A stretch of 64,000 nt of DNA from the NCBI RefSeq assembly GCF_963678975.1, contig NC_089285.1, positions 10,464,694-10,528,693 on the forward strand, given 5' to 3'. A model generated the notes under the pieces. It searched no databases and had not been told where the DNA came from. It worked only from the letters and a program-made list of their open reading frames with translations. Positions 42,680-53,436 of this stretch are shown here, one piece after another. The stretch comes from Dysidea avara. Taxonomy: Eukaryota; Porifera; Demospongiae; Dictyoceratida; Dysideidae. A program made the position numbers and the translations under genes. Every line of letters starts with the position of its first letter. Positions within the stretch are counted from its first letter, which is position 1.

Positions 42680-44335
42680 CTCATATGACTTTATTCTCTG
42701 TGTAAAGCCACTGAGGTCTTGCTTGTTGCTTCTCAGATTCTATTAATGTGTTGAGACAGGACAACATGCAATTGTAGTAAAGGATTTGACTGTAATTTTT
42801 ACTACGTATCTTCTCATTCACTAAGTTGATGTTCATTTCAACTTGATGAAGAGAAAGGTTTATGTTCTCACTCATGTGCTTTGTATCTTCGCTATATTGT
42901 ATTGTCCAAGAGGACTTCTCTGACATAAACCAGCTGTCATCACTCATTTTAGTGCCATGGAAATTTTCCTCACAAGAGTAATTACAGGAAAGACAATGAA
43001 GTACCAGTAGATCAACCTTTCTTTGCTTTGTTACCATCACACTATAGGTAAAATTCCGATGTCAGATTCTGTACTTCTTGTTAATGCTGTAGTTCCTTCA
43101 GCTTGATGACTCTTGTGATTGCAGTGTTTGAGAAATAACCTCCAGTTGCTTACGATGTCTTAACACTTCTCTGGTTGAGTAAAAATTAGCAGCTTCTGTC
43201 CTAACAAACATTCCAAAAACTTATGGAATAACTCAATGCTCATTTTCCAAAACTTCATGTCAGAAGTATCAATTGTCATTGAACTTGTCAAAATGTTGCA
43301 TAAGAGAATTTAGCTCTTTACTGGTATTGATCACTGGTGGATGTTAAGTGTCAGCAAAAATTAGCATCATATCATGATCAACAACAACTATACCAGCATG
43401 GAAAAGATTGAACTAAAGATGTACTGTACCTGTGTGTTAAGGTTAACCTAGAGACACTTCAGTAACAAAGGCAATACAATTGATATGACCTTCATCATCA
43501 CCATCCTTGTTAATAGAAAAGTATATATGTCTTTATTTGTTGGAAAACCAGTTTGTCTTGTTGAATTCTTCTAGCATCTGGTGTATCAATTATGCATAGT
43601 AAAAGTGAAGCTGACTGGTGATCCTACTGATGGATAAATGGTGTACGAAGTAGGCCTGAGTCAAATATGCTCAAAATTTTTCCCAAAATGCTTTCAGGAA
43701 TTTCCTGAATTTATTTACCTATTATGCTCTTTTAGTGTTCCCATTATTCTTGCATTATGCTCCAAGGTTAACAACAGTAATCTTGGAACATTGTAGTCTG
43801 TGAATGTTCTATTAGAGTATTTACTACAAAATGACTGTTCTATTAGAGAGTAGTATTGAGCTACTTACATTTGATTTGAGTGCCTCTACTGCAGTTTTCA
43901 TGTTTCACCGACTGTTCTATTAGGGAGTATAAATTTATTTTATAAACTCTATAATTTGAAATATCTATCTAGCATTATGCTGGCATAGTACTCTAGCCTA
44001 TCATGCTTTTTATTATGCTGGCATATTTGATGCAGGCCTAGTACAAAGTGATGTCATTGTGGTGTTGATCCCTCCTTGAACCAAATTTTTTCTTCTCCAA
44101 ATAATCACCTTACATTTACGAGAGTGGTTTTATCAGTGCCATTAAGCTCCGACTAGAAACAAAACTTTCTCATTAACTGGCTAACAATGTGTTGGTTTCC
44201 CTAGCAAGCACCAGTTGAATTACATTCTCTTTGTCACAATTTTCTAGTCACAGTGGTGGTTTGCAGTTGGCAATGGCATTGTTTGTGTTGAAGCAAGAGT
44301 TTGAGCCAGTAGAATTTCAAGATGAGTCTTCACTT
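42680..44335 (-). pseudogene. Decayed AIG1-like P-loop NTPase gene, interrupted by a MITE
   Basis: Read on the minus strand, fragments appear in family order. First comes a P-loop region (VNEKVLFLVGA, then NGTDKTTLVN at 44150-44115, with one extra base inside and Asp replacing the P-loop Gly of GxGKT). A Walker B-like IDTP and QQDKLVFQQIK block follows near 43580-43520, then TREVLRHRKQLEVISQTLQ near 43170, and VTKQRKVDLLVLHCLSCNYSCE at 43036-42970. The C-terminal LNTLIESEKQQARPQ lies near 42745-42700. This order matches a family of AIG1/septin-like NTPases with a cysteine-rich CxxCNxTC segment known from marine invertebrates and fish. Several frameshifts and stops, plus the 390 bp MITE at 43651-44040, show it is dead. 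The domain assignment is from memory. Confidence 0.62.
43643..44048. mobile_element. hAT-type MITE inside the NTPase pseudogene
   Basis: The element at 43651-44040 has ends TAGGCCTGAGTCAAATATGC and mirrored GCATATTTGATGCAGGCCTA. The flanks GTACGAAG and GTACAAAG are an 8 bp duplication with one change. The interior holds three copies of the GTTCTATTAGAGTAT motif. A related copy lies at 61198-61480. Confidence 0.75.
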
Positions 44336-45094
44336 TATTGATCTACATATAAAGTGTACATACACATTAGTAGCCTAAACCATATACAATGTTCATATAC
44401 ATACCACACAATGTTCATCATGCAAATATGGCCAGTATTGACACTAGTCCAATACCAGACACTAAACAGTTGACACATACTCCCTCTCATGAAACATGTT
44501 CTACATTGTAGGCATACCAAGTGTGTCAGGAGTGGATCCAGGATGTAGTATAGCAATAGTGGATCTGGGGTACAGCCTCCCTAAAGTAATGAGTATTGTT
44601 TTTCAAAGATTTGGTTTAGAAAACCTAAATCATACTTTTTGAGTGGTGCTTTCATTGAACATGTTGACATGATGAGTGGTTTATGACCCAAAATATAAAT
44701 TGTGGCACAGGATAGTCATAACACAGTATAAAGTCAACATACACTATACGTAGCAACATGCTATGAGCATACTCACTATGACTTTGTTGTGGAGTAAATG
44801 GAATGTTCTTGGAAGACTTTTACATTATCACAAGTAGTGCATGTATAGAAGTATTTGACTGTTCTATTAGAGTATCTTGGCCCTGTATGAAATTATTTTG
44901 CACTGCTTCAGCTTGAGGGAAAGGGAGGGGTCACTCACCCCTCCAATTTTCTGCTACTCTCAATAGCTCAAAGAATAAAATGAACAATAATGTCATAAGA
45001 TTTTTTAATATACTGTGCAAAAGTTGCAGCAGATAGGAGAGTCTAGACTCAGGGGTACCAAGTTATATCTGGAGCCCTGGCAGGCATGAAGTTT
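44336..45094. other. Region without a recognised gene
   Basis: AT-rich. The only noteworthy item is a copy of GACTGTTCTATTAGAGTAT at 44857-44875. Confidence 0.4.
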
Positions 45095-45103
45095 ACAAAA
45101 AAT

Positions 45104-45213
45104 GCATACATACATACATACACACATACATACATACATACATACATACATACGTACGTACATACATACATACATACATACATACATACATACATACATA
45201 GATACATACATGC
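45104..45213 (+). repeat. (CATA)n tetranucleotide microsatellite
   Basis: About 26 units of CATA with a few substitutions (CACA, GTAC, GATA). It generates spurious open frames on both strands. Confidence 0.95.
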
Positions 45214-45299
45214 AACAAAAAATGCAATTCAACTATTCCAACAATCTGCAGCTGGCATTTAAACTCCTGTACGAACAGGAGACTCCAACTTTAGCTGCT

Positions 45300-47060
45300 T
45301 GTTAAAAGATTGAGCAAATAGCTTTTTAAATTGGCATAAACATCCCACTTCAGTCATCAATAGATAGAGCAGTATGTTGAAGGTCTTGAAATTTCAATAG
45401 CTACCAGTGCAGAATGGACTTGTTTGGCAGCACATGAAGTACCATAGTAGTCCACCTCAAAAAAATGTAGCTAACAGTGTTTCAATGCCTTCAAGTATTC
45501 AGTTAAGTACATAGCTACTACAATCCTAAAATTAGTATAGAGTTGACCTCTTGACTGTATAGTATAGAAATACATAACTACTTTCTGTGACTGAACAGGC
45601 TATACTAGTCCCATTGTTGAACTTATACATATAACTACTATCTAATTTATTTCATCCTAGGCAGGTAGCTAGCAGAAAATTAATACTGTGACACTTATGC
45701 ACTTTAGTGATTACTACTGACATTAAACATAATTATATATACAGTTACAGTGAAACCTCTATAATCCGACACTCATTGGGGTAAAAAATGAGTTTTGTTG
45801 GACGTCAGATTATTGAGGTAGTATTATTGCATATAGAAAAGGTCTTTTTGGTATACAAAACAATGTCAGATTACAGAAGTGTTGGATTAGATCAGAGTTA
45901 TGGACAATTACGATATATTCTAACATAAATTCAGCTCTTGTCATGGTTACAGAGTAACACCTTTTTTCACCATAGCCATTTTGAGGGCCGCACTCTTTTT
46001 ACAGCTTGGCTGTTTTGGATTAGATTTCACTTCTTTTTGCATTTGTATACCCCAAAGCCGGCCTATGGCTGGCTTTGGGGATTTTTTAATCAGAATGACT
46101 TTTACAACCCACTCCACACAAAGAAAACATCGTAGAGATGTTTAAAAAGAAACTACAAAATACTTTAATAGAACAGTCATCAATTTGGCACATCCAAGTT
46201 CATAAGGGTACATACATTTGGGGTGCATTTGTGAAGAAAAATTCTTTTTGCTATGCAATTTGTGGTGGGTAGGCCTCACTATTGAAATTACATACTGTGT
46301 ATGGATAAAGCCTAAATATTTTGAGGGGGGACTATTTATTTTTTTCAGATTTGCCAGCATTCTGAAATGTAAATTATCCAGGATAAAATTTTTCTGTGTA
46401 AGCTTACCCCAAAACCTCAATCAACACACATTTTTCTCCCTCAAATTATTTAAGGTATAGCTGCAGTAAATGGACTAAACTATTCCAGCTAGATTTACCC
46501 ATATAAAGTTTATGGTCCTGCTACTGCCAGTAATAGCATGACTGTACACACAAATACGTCAAAATTCTTAGTCTTGTCCATCATTCCTGCAAGACCCATG
46601 CAAGAAGAGAAAAGTTTTAAGGCCCCAAAGCTTACTTACAACTAGCTATAGTCATAAGCTAGCTATATAATTCAAGTTGTAATGCATGTAGCAGACTGAC
46701 TCATGCACTGACTGTTTTATTAGAGTACTTGACTGTTGTATCATATGAAGTGAGAGTTGAGAGTCCAAAATACAGAGAACTTTAGCCTACACATTGTGAT
46801 GAAATTTATAAGCTAGCTATATGACCCTCAGCATGGACTAATTTTTCTTTTTTTGGTGGTTGTAATTGTACTATTTAATTGTATTGTACTCATGCCGTAA
46901 AGCCTAATTTGGTACAATATCAAACAATTCAAGATATCACATAATAAATGAGGAGAGATCAAATGAACACTGTGGTGGAGGTCTTTGCAAAACTGTCAAG
47001 ACATTCACATCCTGTCTTGTCCCCAGCCACCCACACACCCGATTGTGATTAAACGCGTGG
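45300..47060. other. Intergenic region with a pogo-like MITE and hairpins
   Basis: A pogo-like copy starts at 45748 (CAGTGAAACCTCTATAATCC, TA before it) with an unclear right end near 45895. A GC-rich hairpin (CCCCAAAGCCGGCCTATGGC ... TGGCTTTGGGG) is at 46050-46079. Two occurrences of the TATTAGAGTA motif are at 46160-46179 (reverse) and 46709-46728. No gene. Confidence 0.5.
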
Positions 47061-47068
47061 GCCACTGG

Positions 47069-47311
47069 TCAGTAGGTAATACTCCAACTTGAAAGTATTG
47101 TCATAGGGACCACCTGCATCACATTTACTCCATCAGTTTCAAGGATCATTCCGAGGATCATTCTGCAAACACTCTTGTATGTCCTACCATCAGAGCCACA
47201 AATTTGATCACTGTATAAGTATAGTACCGTGGCATTATCTACTGGATCATGGACTAGTGTTGTCTCGAAGGCGTAGCTACAAGCACTCCCTTCTTTCATA
47301 CCGCACAACAT
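47069..47311 (-). pseudogene. Kazal-like domain fragment
   Basis: An 80-residue frame containing CGSDGRTYKSVC, the most diagnostic stretch of Kazal protease-inhibitor domains (C-x10-C spacing as in the family), preceded by Cys residues 3 and 11. The remaining Kazal cysteines after it are absent and MIL(G/E) is duplicated just downstream, so this looks like a decayed or alternatively spliced remnant. A real exon of a secreted protein cannot be excluded. Confidence 0.35.
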
Positions 47312-48099
47312 GTTGTAGCTAGAAGTTAAGATGCTACTTACTTTATTGTGGACGGCAGCCGGATCGGTTATGAGCTAGGCTATGAATGTCATGGTGGTCA
47401 AGTATACCATTGGAATGTGTATTTATGAATATGTGCTGTTAGTGAATGCACATTAGTAGTTTTGAGATCTAGTAAATCAGTAGTCGGTCATCTGGTTTCG
47501 CGGTGCAAACTACGTATTTGGTGTGCCCACACACTTATGTGGTTTCAATAAAACAATAGGAGAGCCGGGGAAGACAGAGACCATGTAAACTTCTCGTGTG
47601 ACGATATTACCGCGTAAATTCTTCTATGCAGATCATAACCGTTCCTTGGCAGTGGTAGCTACCTTGGCTCGGATCCGATTTGCTCTCGTGACATTCCGGC
47701 AGTGGGTATAGCTAAAATAACTGGTGGGGACTATTCTACGGAATGGAACGGAACGGAACGGAATGATGGACTAAACTAGGGAACGGAACGCTTTCTCAAA
47801 TTGAAGCTTGCAACTTACCATTGCTGACACTGCCCTTACGAGTTATCAGTGGCACCTCCAGTGGGTGATTAAACATAAGATAAAAAGAATTAAAGGATCG
47901 ATTGTGGGTTCTTGTTGGTTGTCATTAGTAACGAAGTATTAATTGTGGGATGAGCTGTATCAGTGATGTTCATCCTTGGTTCATCTACGGATATACCAAG
48001 AAGGGCACTTTATGTGAGCTGGTTTGCTCATTTTGACTTTAGAAAACAGTCTGGGCCGGCTTTTCAAGTCATATGTCAGTGTACAAATAAAGCAAGCAG

Positions 48100-49840
48100 G
48101 AAGACACTGGTAACAGGAAAGAGCCTGCTGAATTAAAACTTGAAGAATTTTGTGCAGTGTGAGAAGAGCAAATATTTTGGCAGATCGCAAAGGGGCTATA
48201 TTCTGCGAACACTGAATTGTATGCATGGAGTTAATAGATGGTGCAGTGGACTAATGCTGTATTCAATAGTGAACTGATTTTTTCTGTTGCACAAATTCAA
48301 GGATGTGTCTGACTGCTAGCCTTGAATCAGGCCAAATGCCAAAACTCCAAGATCAACCAAATCTCAATTATAAGCCTAGCTATGCATGTGAAACCATGCC
48401 CATAGCCACCAGGCAAATGTGATTTGGACCAAGATGTGTGTGTAATTTCAATGTATCTAGTCAGACCTGAAATGGAACACTCACATTAATTACATACCAC
48501 TTAAGAATCCTAGGATTTCTTAAGTGTAACATTTCACATGCTTCACTTCAAACAAAACAGGTTAAATTTGTTCATCTATTTTCAAGTGATTCCCAGTCCA
48601 GCTGCATGGTCCATGAAATTACAGTGGGATCACATGTATTTGTTACAGTGTGGGCTGCTCTGTGTTGAATCTACTCTAGAGTTGAGATTTCAAGGTAGAC
48701 TGCCAATGTACCGACACTGTTGTAGCATATTTAAGTGGAGGACAAATGAATTTAGTAATGCTAGATTATTTAAGTATACAAATTTTTCATAATGAAATTG
48801 ATATCCCATTTTGATTTGTACCTCCACTTTGCAACATATTCAAGAACAAGAAGTTACCACTCTTTTAATCTCCAACCGCTGTCATTAAATATCCAAGATC
48901 TCACCAGTCTTTGTTTTTTCCATCTACAATTTTGCTTTGGAACAATATTTATCTAAAGGCTCTAATTCATATTTAGTATTTCAATCTGTAATTCACCTTG
49001 TTGCGGTTTTACTAATTTTATTCTTCATTTCCTTTGAGGTTGTACAGTATAGGTAAACAAAGATAAATTTTCTCTCCCATCTTATTCTAGGACTGAGAAA
49101 AATTTAATTATTTGTATACAGGCTCAAAATTGAGAAAATATAAAGCAAGTGAATTAATATTATACAGTCAGTTTGCTTTTGGATATTTAATGTCTCCAAC
49201 TGTAACAAAAATTCAATGAATCCATGCATGCATCTCATCGCTGGTTGTCTGAACATTCTGCAAGTGATACCTCACTCAATCAACCATATATTCTGTTTAT
49301 TAGACTGAATAAAGTCATGATCACCTAGACTTTTCCTGTCACCAGTAACTTTCTAGTTAATTTCTCTGTGGATATTACGCTCTGAAACTGAAGAAATTGA
49401 GTGGTCTTCTAAACTATTTATCTTGTCAAGATCACCAGAAGCAACTGACATCCAACCAGCTACTGTACTGTATATATAGTAACAAAACTTGCTTTGGTCA
49501 TGCAATAAATGAATTGAAGAGACCTGCTTGATATATCAGGTAATAGAACAATGCACTGCATGAAACAGCTATTAATATTTTATTATTATCCTATTCCATT
49601 TCCTGGAAGTTCCACTGATGAATGCAACTTCAGCAATGATAGTGGCTAGACAAGCTGTAAGTTTTGATTCAGAAAACATTCCATTCTGTAAAATAGACCC
49701 CATCCTGGATTCAACTCACTACTCAGGCTAAGATATCTGACAACTATTCTGCATCATTGATGTTCACACAATATAGCCTCCTTGAGGTATCTGAATGTTT
49801 GCTCCTCACACACTGCACAAAATTCCTTTAGATTCTGTTT
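48100..49840. other. Interior of the outer element, no recognised gene
   Basis: AT-rich. A short palindrome CACTTAAGAATCC/TAGGATTTCTTAAGTG lies at 48499-48528. Frames here (for example 48538-48792) show no known domain. Confidence 0.45.
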
Positions 49841-50351
49841 ATAGCCTGACTAGTCTGGCAGCGTCCGCCCCTTCGCATAGAGTAAGGGTCTGGTATGCTT
49901 AGTAGCACCGAGTTGTTCTGGAGGAATTTAATTTGAATGTAATGACGTAACGAAAATGGTCTTAACGGAAGTGCCTCACCCAAAACTGTGGCAGAGATAT
50001 TGAACTTTCCTCGCCTTTACCAGGGGCGTAGGAACAGGGGGGGCCACAGGGGCCAGGGCCCCCCTAGTCTGTGGCCATGCATATAGAGAACAGGCCAGGT
50101 CTTATTCAGTTGCCAGCAGGAACCATTTTACAGTAATACATCACGTGATATAACCATACCTACTTTCGCTGATGTATTGTCTTCCCTGACTGACGATATT
50201 GATTGGAGACACCGAGGGAGACACTGAGTGAAAGCATACCCAGTTTATTTGAAATAATTGTAGAGGCGCTAAAATGCTGTGAAATATGTTAAAACTCATG
50301 TGGTGCTAGCACATGGTGACATGTGTTAGATAATTATCGAAGAGCTGTTTT

Positions 50352-53300
50352 ATGTCTCGGCAGAAAACTTTAAACGAATTGTTTTGTACCACTAGTAGAG
50401 GCTCACAGAATTCGGTTGTTAGTGAAGGAGCTTCTAAAGGAGGCTCCTCAAGCGGTACTAGCGGAGGTGGATCTGAAAATCCACCTTGTTTTAGCCATAA
50501 CAGTGTGCGTAATGATGGATCTGTGAGCGTGAATCTGATGGAGGTAGCTGAATCAGAGCAACCTCACTCGTTTGAACCAGATACCTCAAGTCAAAGTTTG
50601 AGTGAAGCTGTATTGTTGAATTACCATCAACTTGATCAAGTTAGGGATATGCCATCACTTACTGCTACCACTAGTAGTCCATCATCGTCATCCATTGCTA
50701 GTCCATGCGAGTGTCAGTGCTGTACTAACTTTAACATTCCTTACCATCCTTCAGCAGTTGATAGCTCTAAAAGACAACAGTTATACTCTATCAAAGAACA
50801 TGGCAAGCAGAAATCTCATTCAAGAACGATTCAAAGTAGTTGGTATGAAGCACATCCTTGGATCACTGTGTGTACATCTGAATATAAGGTATATTGTGCA
50901 ACTTGTAGAGCAGCTAATGAGCAGTGCTTGCTGAACTCCATACATGCAAAGTCAACTTTTATTCATCAAGGTTTTAACAATTGGAAGAAAGCTCTCGAAA
51001 AGTTTCGTGAGCATGAATGCAGTAACATGCATAGGGAGGCTGTTGAAAAGCTTACAGCCAAGGCCAAAGGAGTTAGAATTGATGCCCTATGTGATACTCA
51101 GCTAAGGAAAGATCAAGAGTACCATAGAAAAATGTTTATGAAGCTACTGCAAGCAATCCAATACCTTTCACGTCAAGGACTGCCCTTACGTGGTCACAGA
51201 GAGGATGCAGAATCATTTAGTGGTAACCTCTATCAATTACTACTACTACCAGACATGGGGCCAAGTACATGAGTACTTATACTTAAGTACACTTAAGTAC
51301 AGATTTGAAAGTACTTGTACTTTACTTAAATACTTTCTTAATTTCCCCAATGTACTTGTACTTATACTCAAGTACTTTGCTAAGTACTTGTATGTACTTG
51401 AGTACTTAAAGTACTTTTAAGTACTTGTAAGTACTGCAAACATTGTATGTAGTTTGTACACAGTGGGTGAAGGTGCAGTTTACAACTTTTTGCGATTCTT
51501 CTACTGCCTTCCCCAACCTTACTATGTACCATGTTGCCACAATTAATGATGTCATAGCATTCTGGCAAACAAAAACAATGCTGCTATTCAAGTCAGTGAA
51601 TTTTAAGAGTTAAGAGAGAGAATGGTTGACAAAACCCAACCCCCTAAGTGCACTTACATACTACAATACACTGAATACAGCATATATTTTACTACAGCAA
51701 AATGTACTTGTACTTTACTTAAGTACTTCCAGCATGTACTTGTACTTTACTTAAGTACTTTTAAATGTACTTGGCCCCATGTCTGACTATTACAGGCAAA
51801 AGATTGTCCAGAAATGATCTCTTGGCTCAATCGGAGGGAGTACATATCACCAGAAATTGTTAACGAGATTATCACATTAATGAGCAAATCTGTTCTGAGG
51901 AACATTTTAGCTGATGTTAGCAAATCATTATGGTACTCTGTAATTGTAGATGAGGCCACAGACGTTTCTCACAATGAGCAAATGTCAATGTCCCTTAGGT
52001 GGACAGATGACAATTATGAAACACATGAAAGTACTGTTGGCCTTGTTCAGTTACCTGATACTAAAGCCCAAACAATCTTTTCAGCAGTAAAAGATACTTT
52101 AATCTCTACATGTTCGCTTTCAATCAATCAATGCCGAGGTCAGGCTTATGATGGTGCATCCAATATGAGTGGCATCAATAATGGAGTGCAAGCTCTATTT
52201 AAAGCAGAAGTTGAGCAAGCGTTGTACGTTCATTGCCTTGCTCACAGTTTGAATCTTTGCTTAAAGGATGTAACAAAGACTTGTGACATGATAAGAGATG
52301 TTTTAAACTTTATTTATGAGTTAACACAACTGATCAAAATGTCTCCTAAAAGATTAACATAGTTTGAAAGTCTAAGAAAGGAAGTAACTGTTAATACTGG
52401 TGAACTGACACCACATCTTCGAATGTTGTGTCCAACTAGATGGACTGTAAGACACTCATCGATTTCCAGTATATTGAAAAATTACAGCACTATCCAGAGT
52501 GCTTTAGATGAGATTAGTAAAGGTCATGATGAGTATGCTGCAAAAGCTAATGGAATGGCATCAAAGATGGACAATTTTGATACTTTTTTTGGTCTAAAAC
52601 TTGCATATCTCATATTTTCTGCTGCAGAACAGGTATCAATAAATATTCAAGCAAAGGATGTCACTGTACAAGAGGCAGTTCGTGGTGCTCAACTTCTCAT
52701 AACGCATTTAAATTCCATGAGAAATGAAGCAAGGTTTAATAGTTTTTACAGTGAAGTGATGCGTGAAAGTGTCAATTTAACAGCAGAACCGACCCTTCCA
52801 CGTCAAAGAAAAAGGCCTAGAAGAATTGATGATGGTGCAAGTTCCCACATTTATGAAACTCCAAAAGACAGACACCGTCGCATGTATTTTGAAGTAGCTG
52901 AAGCAACTGCTGGTGAAGTTGAAAGAAGGTTTATTCAAAAGGATCTAGGAATTGTAAATGAAATTGAATCGATTCTTATTGAATTTTCTAATGGTAATGC
53001 AGAAAAGAGTATCTCTCCAGATTTAGAGATGTATTTGAAGAATGATTTTGCATTTGAAAACTTGAAGACCCAACTGTCAATGCTACCAGATGCAATTAAA
53101 ACAAGTTGTTTAGGCATAAAAAAGGTAACCAATGTGAGAACAATAGCAAGTGTAATGAACGAGAGTTCAATATACAAGGGCATGCTACGAGAGGTTGATA
53201 AACTTTTAAAATTGTATCTAACATTTCCAGTGACAACTTCTACTGCTGAACGCTCCTTTTCTTCCCTCAGACATGTGAAAACTTATCTCAGAAGTACTAT

Positions 53301-53436
53301 GACAAGTTCCAGATTAAATAATTTGTTCCTATTATATATCCACAGAGACATTACAGATTCACTTGACTTGTGTAACTTAGCTAAGGACTTTGCATCTGCA
53401 AACAAACGTAGAATGTATTATTTTGGAAGGTTTTAA
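50352..53436 (+). pseudogene. hAT transposase (TTF zinc finger, DUF4371/RNase H-like, hATC)
   Basis: Part 1 (50352-51249) has a low-complexity N-terminus then a TTF-type zinc-finger region (PWITVCTSEYKVYCATC, FNNWKKALEKFREHECSNMH). The frame is cut by the MITE (51250-51785) and continues from 51794 (AKDCPEMISWLN). Catalytic-core landmarks are VDEATDVS (first Asp), GQAYDGASNMSG (second Asp), LCPTRWTVRH, and near the C-terminus FPVTTSTAERSFSSLRHVKT with SRLNNLFLLYIHRD, the hATC dimerisation region. One in-frame TAG at 52360 replaces what is probably CAG. Otherwise the frame is open to 53436, so the copy is young. The family is the DUF4371 group also found in ZMYM/52-kDa repressor-like host proteins. 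Confidence 0.9.
51242..51793. mobile_element. hAT-type MITE inserted in the hAT transposase
   Basis: The element at 51250-51785 has ends CAGACATGGGGCCAAGTACA and mirrored ATGTACTTGGCCCCATGTCTG. The flanks ACTACTAC and ACTATTAC form an 8 bp duplication with one change. The interior is built from GTACTTGTACTTTACTTAAG repeats, so single strands would fold extensively. Skipping the insert plus one duplication copy restores the transposase frame across the junction. Confidence 0.88.

Noticed and set aside
45005-45305. Open frames across the tetranucleotide repeat encoding Met-Tyr-Val-Cys or His-Thr-Tyr-Ile runs
   Set aside because: They arise from the (CATA)n microsatellite, which is open in several frames on both strands.
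47311-47720. 5' RING or zinc-finger exons of the TRAF-like gene left of the transposon nest
   Set aside because: No cysteine-rich plus-strand frame was found there, so the nest does not visibly split a TRAF gene.
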